DNA of 64,000 bases from Pseudomonas matsuisoli (lineage in GTDB: Bacteria > Pseudomonadota > Gammaproteobacteria > Pseudomonadales > Pseudomonadaceae): NCBI RefSeq assembly GCF_014647635.1, contig NZ_BMPO01000003.1:1-64000 (forward strand), read 5' to 3'. The first letter of the stretch is position 1. Each line of letters opens with the position of its first letter. A program made the translations under genes and the position numbers. A model generated the notes under the pieces. That model saw only the letters and a program-made list of their open reading frames with translations, was not told where the DNA came from and ran no database searches. Below are positions 56,053-64,000 of this stretch, piece after piece.

Positions 56053-57551
56053 ACCACCTGATCATCCTGCCCATCCTGTTGCCGCTGTTGGTGGGTGGGT
56101 TCTTCTTGCTGCGGCCGAAGTTGAGCTCTACGGCGACGCGGGTCGTCTCGCTAGCGGCGACCTGGGCGCTGGTCCCCTTGGCAGCGCTACTGCTAATGCG
56201 CGCCGACTCCGGCCAAATCGACGTCTATGCCCTGGGCGGCTGGGCACCACCGTTCGGCATCGTCTTGATGCTCGATCGTCTCTCCGCGCTGATGCTCGTC
56301 GTCGCAGCGGTATTGGCATCGTTCGCTGTGCTTTACGCGACGCGTGGCGATGACCGACGCGGGCCGGATTTCCATGCGCTGTTCCAATTCCAGTTGCTGG
56401 GCATCAACGGCGCGTTTCTTACTGGTGACCTCTTCAACCTGTTCGTGTTCTTCGAGATCCTGCTGATCGCATCGTACTCGCTGCTCCTGCACGGCGGTGG
56501 GGCTGACCGGGTACGCGCAGGCACCCACTACGTAGTCCTCAACCTCGTGGGTTCGTCGTTCTTCCTGATCGGTATCGGGACGCTTTACGGGTTACTCGGC
56601 ACGCTGAACATGGCCGACCTTGCGACGAAAGTCGCCAGTGCCGATCCGGAGCGCGCGCCGCTGCTCGCCGCCGCGGGGTTCCTGCTGCTCGTCGTGTTTG
56701 GGCTCAAGGGTGCGATCCTGCCGCTCTACTTCTGGTTGCCACGGGCGTATGCGGCATCCAGCGCGCCGGTTGCCGCCTTGTTCGCGATCATGACCAAGGT
56801 CGGGCTCTACGCGATCATCCGCCTTTTCTTCCTGGTGTTCGGCAGCGAAGCCGGACCTCTGGCAAACCTCGTCCTGCCATGGCTTTGGCCGATAGCTGCG
56901 GTGACGCTCGCCATCGCCGTGATCGGCGCGCTGGCCGCACGTGATCTGCGGATAACGCTGGGCTATCTCGTCGTCGTCTCAGTGGGAACGTTGCTGGCTG
57001 GCGTTGCCCTCGGCACTGCCGAGGGGCTCAGCGCGGCACTGTTCTATCTCATCCACAGCACCTGGGTCGCCGGCGGCCTGTTCCTGCTGGCGGATTTGGT
57101 AGCGCGGCAGCGAGGCAAGGTCGGCTGCGAGCTGGCGTGCGGCCCCAAGCTACGCAACCCCATGCTATTGGGCGGGTTGTTTTTCGTAGGCGCGGTGTCG
57201 ATCGCCGGGTTACCACCGTTTTCCGGCTTCCTTGGCAAGGTCATGCTGCTCCAGGCGACGCCAGTCGGCTATCAGGCCTTGGTCATCTGGCCAGTCGTGT
57301 TGGTTGGCGGCCTTGGTATGGTCATCGCCTTAGCGCGGGCGGGAAGCACCCTGTTCTGGCGTATGTCGTGTAGCCCGCTGGAAACCGCTGATCTGGACCG
57401 CGTGAGATTGGTGGCTACAGCGGGCTTGCTCCTTGGCAGCCCGTTGCTGGTGGTCTTCGCCGCACCCGTGCACGCGTATGTGCAGGCGACGGCTCGGCAG
57501 CTTCTCGATCTGGCGCCTTACTTCAGCATCGTCGGAGGGCAAGGCATATGA
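56049..57551 (+). CDS. mnhD: Mrp/Mnh antiporter subunit D
   Basis: 500 residues, about fourteen helices, NuoN/NuoM-like proton-pumping subunit. Family blocks include FFEILLIASYSLLLHGGG, GLKGAILPLYFWLPRAYAASSAPVAALFAIMTKVG and PPFSGFLGKVMLLQ. Translationally coupled to C (before) and E (after) by four-base overlaps. Confidence 0.94.
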   Translation: MNHLIILPILLPLLVGGFFLLRPKLSSTATRVVSLAATWALVPLAALLLMRADSGQIDVYALGGWAPPFGIVLMLDRLSALMLVVAAVLASFAVLYATRGDDRRGPDFHALFQFQLLGINGAFLTGDLFNLFVFFEILLIASYSLLLHGGGADRVRAGTHYVVLNLVGSSFFLIGIGTLYGLLGTLNMADLATKVASADPERAPLLAAAGFLLLVVFGLKGAILPLYFWLPRAYAASSAPVAALFAIMTKVGLYAIIRLFFLVFGSEAGPLANLVLPWLWPIAAVTLAIAVIGALAARDLRITLGYLVVVSVGTLLAGVALGTAEGLSAALFYLIHSTWVAGGLFLLADLVARQRGKVGCELACGPKLRNPMLLGGLFFVGAVSIAGLPPFSGFLGKVMLLQATPVGYQALVIWPVVLVGGLGMVIALARAGSTLFWRMSCSPLETADLDRVRLVATAGLLLGSPLLVVFAAPVHAYVQATARQLLDLAPYFSIVGGQGI

Positions 57552-58048
57552 CGTCACGCTGGCTACCACATCCCCTCCTTACGCTGTTTCTAACGGTTGT
57601 CTGGGTATTGCTGACCAACTCACTCAGCGTCGGCAGCTGGCTGATGGGCGCGTTTCTCGGGTGGGGCATTCCGCTTCTGTGTCAGGACTTCCTGCTGAAG
57701 ACGCCGCGGCTGCGACGCCCTGCCCTTCTGTTGCGCTACATGCTGGTGGTGCTCTACGACATTGTCGCCGCCAATCTGAACGTCGCGCGCCTCGTGCTTG
57801 GGCCACCCAAAAATCTGCGTCCCGCGTTCGTCGAAGTCCCAATGGAAATCGAGGACGAATTCGTGCTGACACTGCTGGCCTGCGTCGTTTCCCTAACGCC
57901 CGGAACCGTTTCATCAGGTCTGAGCGCAGACCATAAGACCCTGCTGCTCCATGGCCTGGATGTCGACGACAGCGAACAGATGATCGCCCAGGTCAAAAAC
58001 CGTTACGAAGCACCGCTGATGGAGATATTCGAATGCTCGCGTACGTAA
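57548..58048 (+). CDS. mnhE: Mrp/Mnh antiporter subunit E
   Basis: 166 residues with three N-terminal helices and a cytoplasmic tail. VLGPPKNLRPAFVEVPMEIEDEF and LACVVSLTPGTVSSGLSADHKTLLLHGLDVDD are the family core. It overlaps mnhF by 16 bases. Confidence 0.93.
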   Translation: MTSRWLPHPLLTLFLTVVWVLLTNSLSVGSWLMGAFLGWGIPLLCQDFLLKTPRLRRPALLLRYMLVVLYDIVAANLNVARLVLGPPKNLRPAFVEVPMEIEDEFVLTLLACVVSLTPGTVSSGLSADHKTLLLHGLDVDDSEQMIAQVKNRYEAPLMEIFECSRT

Positions 58049-58302
58049 TCCCGCTGTGCATGGTAATGATGGGCATTGCCGCGGCGCTCAACGTATACCG
58101 CTTGATCAAGGGTCCGGACCTTCCGGACCGGGTACTGGCGCTCGACACCCTGTACATCAACGCTCTGGCAATCATCGTGCTGTTTGGTATCTGGCTAACG
58201 AGCGACCTGTTTTTCGAAGCCGCGCTACTGATTGCGGTCACGGGCTTCGTGAGCACCGTTGCCCTGGGCAAGCACATGCTGCACGGCGAAATCATCGACT
58301 GA
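58033..58302 (+). CDS. mnhF: Mrp/Mnh antiporter subunit F
   Basis: 89 residues, three helices. LNVYRLIKGPDLPDRVLALDTLYINAL carries the conserved Asp/Arg segment of the family. The start lies within the end of mnhE. Confidence 0.93.
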   Translation: MLAYVIPLCMVMMGIAAALNVYRLIKGPDLPDRVLALDTLYINALAIIVLFGIWLTSDLFFEAALLIAVTGFVSTVALGKHMLHGEIID

Positions 58303-58315
58303 CGAGGGAATGACC

Positions 58316-58645
58316 ATGTCCATTTGGCTGGAACTTATCGTTTCCGCGCTGTTGCTCATCGGTTGCACGTTCGCCCTGATCGGTGCGATTGGGCTATTTC
58401 GGCTGCAGGATTTCTTCATGCGCCTGCACGGTCCGACCAAATCCACCACGCTTGGCGTAGGGAGCATCATCGTCGCGTCGATGATCTTCTTCAGCAGCCG
58501 CGCGGAAGGGCTGAGCTTCCATGAATTGCTCATCACTTTGTTCCTGTTCATCACCGCACCGGTCAGCGCGCACATGCTGGCCCGTTCGGCGATGCAGCAG
58601 AAAGTGAAGCTTGTCGAACGAACCCGCGGTACGCCCTGGGAATGA
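58316..58645 (+). CDS. mnhG: Mrp/Mnh antiporter subunit G
   Basis: 109 residues from the ATG at 58316, which has GAGGGA at proper spacing; another in-frame ATG at 58310 is too close to it. Three helices; FRLQDFFMRLHGPTKSTTLGVGSI is the family signature. Last gene of the operon, convergent with the hybrid kinase. Confidence 0.93.
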   Translation: MSIWLELIVSALLLIGCTFALIGAIGLFRLQDFFMRLHGPTKSTTLGVGSIIVASMIFFSSRAEGLSFHELLITLFLFITAPVSAHMLARSAMQQKVKLVERTRGTPWE

Positions 58646-58667
58646 ACCGTGCGGCTGGCGTGGCGAC

Positions 58668-61175
58668 TCAATTTGTTAGTAGAGACGCCACTGTTCGCCG
58701 CAGCTCGTCCAGCTCAACCGGCTTTCGCAGCAGCCCCTGGCAATCGAGCGTCGACAAACGCTCGAACTCGCTTTCCAGTGCGGCCGTCACCATGACGATG
58801 GGCAATGACGCCGTCTTCGGATGCGTACGAAGACGCTGAACCACATCACTGCCGCGCATGCCAGGAATGTTCAGATCCAGCAGGATCAGATCAGGCGGAT
58901 TGTCGAAGACATGCTCTAGCGCATTTGCACCATCCGCGATGGCTTCCACGTCGGCGATATCCTGCAAAGCCTTGATGATAAGCATCTGGCTGGCCCGGTC
59001 GTCCTCGACATAAACCACACGTGGCTTTGCCGAAACCGGTGCCGCAATCGGTAGCGGGCGAACAGAGGCGATGCCCATATCGATGACGGTCGCCGGCAGC
59101 TCGACCCAGAATTCACTGCCACCGCCGACCGAGCTATCGACGCCGATCCTGCCTTTCATCTGCCGCACGTATTCGCGACACAATGACAAGCCGATGCCCG
59201 TCCCTGGAATGTTCGAGCTTTCCTGCCCCAAGCGCTGGAACGGTTCGAACAGCCGCTCATGCAAAGCGGGATCGATGCCTATACCGGTGTCGCGGACCCA
59301 CAGTCGCGCAACCGAACCTTCGACCTGACAGCCGAGTGTCACCTGCCCACCCTTCCGGTTGTACTTGATGGCGTTGGACAACAGGTTGAGCAGTACCTGC
59401 CGCAAACGCCGGGCGTCGCCAACCACACCAATATTCGCGTCCGGCAGCTCGATATCGAGCCGTAGACCATGCCCTTCGGCATCCAGCCGCACCAGCTCAC
59501 CGCACTCTTTGAACAGACCGCGCAGGGCGATCGGCGCGAGTTCGATCCGGCGGCGTTCGTTCTGCGCGCCGGACCACTCCAGGATGTCCCCGAGCAACTG
59601 ATTGAGATGCCGACTGGCCGAGACGATCTCACCTAGCAGCTCCGACCTGCGCTGCCGGTTTTCACTGGTCTCCAGTTGCAACAGTTGCGCGAACCCCTGG
59701 ATGGCGTTCAGCGGCGTTCGCAGCTCGTGACTGATGCTTGAAATGAACTTAGATTTGGCCAAGTTCGACGCCAGTGCATCCGCATTGGCTTTTCGCAGGC
59801 TGGCTTCGCTCTGCTGCAGTTTTTCGCCCATGCTCGCGGTGTCCTCGACCATGCGCTGCAACTCGCCGATTCGTGCCTCCGGACGTGCAGGCCTCCATTG
59901 GCCCTGCCCTATGGCGGCCATCATCTGGGATATCCCCGAAATGGGCTGCAATAGCGCGTGACTTAAGCGTCGGCTACGCCACCACATGAACAACGAGCAC
60001 AACAGGTAGAAGAGCGACAAACCGGCGATGAGCAACAAGCCAATTCGCTCGTAGCGGTCGGCCATCGCATCCGTTTGGTAGAAGAGGCTTTGTTCATCGA
60101 TCACGCTCAACAGATGCCAGCCGGTCGGATCCACTGTGGCCCACGCAACCAGCCGTTTGCGCCCATCCAGTTCGATAGACATCACGCCCTCGGGCGCGGC
60201 TGCGATAGCCTTGGCAAGAGGGCGCGTGGTGTCGCGCTTCGCCAGATTGAAGTCGTCGGGCTTGAACGTATCGTCACTGATCGCGCGGTGATAGGTGTGC
60301 GCCGTCAGCTCGGTCAAGCCGAAATCCGTTTCACCCGCGGCGGGCAATGCCATGACGTTGAGGGTGTCGCTGACCAACACAGCGTAGCCGTTCCACGGCA
60401 ATTCAAGCCTTCCCATCTGCTTGAGCAGGCTGGCGACGGTAATGTCGATCCCGGTGACGCCTTCCAGAAAATCGTTTCGATAGACCGGGGCGACGGCAGA
60501 CAACATCCAGCCACGGCCCGCTGGGTCGAGATAAACGTCGGTCCACACGACCTCGCGCGATGGGTTGTGCGCCGCATCGGCCAGGTAATAGAAGTTGTAG
60601 CGCGCGGTCATCAGATCGTGAGGATAGGTGGCTGCTGTATCCATCCAGGGATAGATCCGGTTGTAGTTGTCCCAGCCGTTGAAATAGACGCTGGTCACCA
60701 TCGGATTTTGCTGATGGATCACCCGCATCATGTTATCGGCCAACGACAGCCTCGCGACCTTGGTCATGTCGTGCAGGAACAGCGGCGTGGCGTTGGAGTA
60801 AAACGAGGCGGGCCCTCCGGTATCACGCGCGCTGTAACGCACGCCGTCGGCCGTGACCACCAGAGGTTCGTCGTCCTCCGGTACGGGTCCTTTCGAATCG
60901 AGCGCCTGCGCGGTCAGGCTGCGGTACAGATCCGTAGTGTCCGCGACATGCCGGAGTTTTTCCTCCATCAACCGCGTCTGGGTGTCCGCCGCATTGCGCA
61001 GGTCGGACAGCGCCGTCTCGCGCAGATGCTCGATCTGCGCATCGCGAATAGCGTCGTTGCTCAACAGATAGATGGCAATAAAGCCGATTTCCACCAGCAG
61101 CAGCGGCACCAGCGCGCTCTGGACGAAGGCACGCCAGATCCATTGACGAACACCGGGTGGGCGGGAAGCGGACAT
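58668..61175 (-). CDS. Hybrid sensor histidine kinase with dCACHE-like sensor and receiver domain
   Basis: 835 residues. A helix near 15–35, a ~300-residue periplasmic double-CACHE-type sensor (FNGWDNYNRIYPWMD, GWMLSAVAPVYRNDFLEGVTGIDI), and a second helix near 375–395. Then HisKA with the histidine in SSISHELRTPLNAIQGF, the ATPase domain (LLNLLSNAIKYN, VRDTGIGIDP, GTGIGLSLCREY), and a C-terminal receiver with the phospho-acceptor Asp in LILLDLNIPGM. There is no HPt domain, so phosphotransfer must go through a separate protein. Similar sensors often bind amino acids or polyamines. Confidence 0.88.
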   Translation of the reverse strand: MSASRPPGVRQWIWRAFVQSALVPLLLVEIGFIAIYLLSNDAIRDAQIEHLRETALSDLRNAADTQTRLMEEKLRHVADTTDLYRSLTAQALDSKGPVPEDDEPLVVTADGVRYSARDTGGPASFYSNATPLFLHDMTKVARLSLADNMMRVIHQQNPMVTSVYFNGWDNYNRIYPWMDTAATYPHDLMTARYNFYYLADAAHNPSREVVWTDVYLDPAGRGWMLSAVAPVYRNDFLEGVTGIDITVASLLKQMGRLELPWNGYAVLVSDTLNVMALPAAGETDFGLTELTAHTYHRAISDDTFKPDDFNLAKRDTTRPLAKAIAAAPEGVMSIELDGRKRLVAWATVDPTGWHLLSVIDEQSLFYQTDAMADRYERIGLLLIAGLSLFYLLCSLFMWWRSRRLSHALLQPISGISQMMAAIGQGQWRPARPEARIGELQRMVEDTASMGEKLQQSEASLRKANADALASNLAKSKFISSISHELRTPLNAIQGFAQLLQLETSENRQRRSELLGEIVSASRHLNQLLGDILEWSGAQNERRRIELAPIALRGLFKECGELVRLDAEGHGLRLDIELPDANIGVVGDARRLRQVLLNLLSNAIKYNRKGGQVTLGCQVEGSVARLWVRDTGIGIDPALHERLFEPFQRLGQESSNIPGTGIGLSLCREYVRQMKGRIGVDSSVGGGSEFWVELPATVIDMGIASVRPLPIAAPVSAKPRVVYVEDDRASQMLIIKALQDIADVEAIADGANALEHVFDNPPDLILLDLNIPGMRGSDVVQRLRTHPKTASLPIVMVTAALESEFERLSTLDCQGLLRKPVELDELRRTVASLLTN

Positions 61176-61424
61176 GCTCAGTTCTCATCCATAAAGCATC
61201 AGGCCAGTCAGCCGCTCCATCGTGGTGCGACGGGTTCCCTTGGGCATTCACGTGTGACGCCGACACGCCAGTGAAGTTGGCGATGCGAGCAGAAGCGTAC
61301 GTATGGACGGCGCCTCTATAAATGTAAGCGAAGCAGTCAAAACACGCGGCGCCTCGGAGGCGCAGAGCATAGGCCTTACTTGCACGTACGTCATCTGGAT
61401 CATGCGGGACAAATCACCGCAGCC

Positions 61425-62336
61425 TCAGCTCACCACGCCGCCTAGCCCATCGTTCAATTTTCGCCATAACAAACGTATAGCTGCTTTACGAATCAACGCA
61501 CACCGGTAAAGGCGGATTTCCAGCGGCAGGTGCCACTCGACGCCGCCACAGATCACCAAGTCACCGCGATCCAGTTCCGCTTGCATGGACAGACGCGGCA
61601 CCCACGCCACGCCAAGCCCTTGCAGCGCCATGCTTTTCAGGCTGTCGGCCATCGCCGTTTCATAGAGCAGCGTAAAGCGCAGGCGCCGCTCACGGACGAG
61701 GTTGTTGACCGAGCGCCCCAACAACGCGCCCGCGCTGTATGCCAGGAGTGGGATACTTCCCGCGCCTTCCAGGGTATACAGCGGCTCGCCTCCCTCATCG
61801 ACTGCACAAACGGGGACCATCTGCGTCATGCCCAATGGCAATGACGGGAACAGCTCCGGGTCCATTCGCTGAGCGGCTTCGGGATCGTAGTACGCCAAAA
61901 TCAGATCGCAGGTGCCTTCGCGTAATGCATGCACCGCGTCACCTACGTTGCTGGCCACCAGACGGCTGGCGATATTCAGGCCTTCGCGACGCAACCGTGC
62001 GATCCACGCCGGGAAAAAGCCCAGCGCCAACGAATGCGCTGCCGCGAACTGCAGCACCTCCCCTTGCTGCCCTTCCAAATGGTGCAGATGGCGCACGACT
62101 TCATTGAGTTGCTCCACCGTACCCCGCGCAGTCGCAAGGAATAGCTGACCCGCCTCCGTCAACTCCACTGGCGTCCGCGAACGGTTTATCAGCACGAGGC
62201 CGAGCGCTTCTTCCAGCGCTTTGATCCGACGGCTAAACGCTGGCTGCGTGACGAAGCGCAGCTCGGCCGCCTTGGAAAAGCTTCGGGTCGCGGCCAATGC
62301 ACTGAAGTCCTCAAGCCACTTGGTTTCAATATTCAT
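61425..62336 (-). CDS. LysR family regulator, HypT (YjiE)-like
   Basis: About 303 residues from the ATG at 62336 (MNIETKWLEDFSALAATRSF). Winged helix: SKAAELRFVTQPAFSRRIKALEEALG. The N-terminal and effector-domain sequence (LQFAAAHSLALGFFPAW; QMVPVCAVDEGGEPLYTL) resembles HypT/YjiE-type LysR proteins, known as hypochlorite-responsive regulators in E. coli. A LysR gene divergent from aspA is normal in Pseudomonas; whether it regulates aspA is not known. Confidence 0.85.
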   Translation of the reverse strand: MNIETKWLEDFSALAATRSFSKAAELRFVTQPAFSRRIKALEEALGLVLINRSRTPVELTEAGQLFLATARGTVEQLNEVVRHLHHLEGQQGEVLQFAAAHSLALGFFPAWIARLRREGLNIASRLVASNVGDAVHALREGTCDLILAYYDPEAAQRMDPELFPSLPLGMTQMVPVCAVDEGGEPLYTLEGAGSIPLLAYSAGALLGRSVNNLVRERRLRFTLLYETAMADSLKSMALQGLGVAWVPRLSMQAELDRGDLVICGGVEWHLPLEIRLYRCALIRKAAIRLLWRKLNDGLGGVVS

Positions 62337-62505
62337 GCTGCTGCCTGGGATTGCCGTCCATACGCTCCATCCGCCATTCAAGTCACGCGCACATTATGCC
62401 GATGCTGCATAGGCTAGCAAGGAACGGCATTGGCTTCGAATCTCAGGAACCGCCTAACATGGCGGCATACAAAGTTTCCTTCGCCCAACCGGAAGTAAAG
62501 CGATC

Positions 62506-63930
<1,425 letters not shown>

Positions 63931-63969
63931 TCTCACCAAGCAAGGCTGTGAACAGCGGCCTCGCGTTTT

Positions 63970-63993
63970 GGACGACTTCGGTCGTCCTTTTTT
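63970..63993 (+). terminator. Terminator of aspA
   Basis: The stem GGACGAC/GTCGTCC with the tetraloop TTCG is followed by six T residues. It lies about 40 bases after the aspA stop. Confidence 0.9.
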
Positions 63994-64000
63994 GTGGGTG

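Noticed and set aside
60075-61274. 399-codon open frame antisense to the hybrid kinase
   Set aside because: Mirror frame of a convincing gene; composition is His/Arg/Gln-rich and unlike real proteins.

Overview
The window reads as a chromosome segment of a Pseudomonas-type gammaproteobacterium. The run thrS–infC–rpmI–rplT–pheS–pheT–ihfA–MerR–tRNA-Pro(GGG) on the minus strand, the purE–purK pair and a LysR gene beside aspA are arrangements typical of Pseudomonas. GC is fairly high and most genes are densely packed. Species cannot be fixed from the sequence alone.

Layout. 1–300: two tandem rRNA/tRNA-type promoters read off the left edge, followed by the terminator of an amino-acid permease (296–1708, minus). 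1.7–3.1 kb: sparse, with two very small tandem genes. 3.1–6.7 kb: a short surface-polysaccharide operon (nitroreductase-fold protein, flippase, pyruvyl transferase). 6.7–10.8 kb: PPK2 polyphosphate kinase, then an ECF sigma/anti-sigma pair divergent from a periplasmic catalase-like peroxidase and cytochrome b561. 10.8–15.1 kb: a GntR-controlled catabolic operon (aminotransferase, MFS transporter, hydratase). 15.1–17.5 kb: decayed DNA, an EAL phosphodiesterase and a broken second copy of the hydratase 3' end. 17.5–26.2 kb: an anti-phage island with a helicase–PLD protein (Mokosh type II-like) facing a qatABC operon that lacks qatD. It ends in about 0.9 kb of decayed DNA at tRNA-Pro. 26.2–33.7 kb: the translation/IHF block. 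34–38.6 kb: a TonB siderophore receptor divergent from a two-component system. 38.8–46.5 kb: acyltransferase, YdjM-like protein, DsbA/FrnE-like protein, TrhO, uracil-DNA glycosylase, a small stress membrane protein and purEK. 46.8–52.3 kb: a LacI-regulated ABC importer ending in a phosphodiesterase. 52.3–52.9 kb: REP-type palindromes. 52.9–58.6 kb: a complete Mrp-type Na+(K+)/H+ antiporter. 58.7–64 kb: a hybrid sensor kinase, a HypT-like LysR regulator and aspA with its terminator.

The most notable items are the qatABC operon without its TatD nuclease gene, convergent with a single-gene helicase–nuclease; the pair of matching ECF promoters with identical spacing between the sigma factor and catalase genes; the 108-bp in-frame hydratase relic at the edge of the island; the perfect palindrome with a central CG before the LacI-type gene; and the isolated three-gene polysaccharide operon. 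No CRISPR array, intact transposase or intact integrase was seen.
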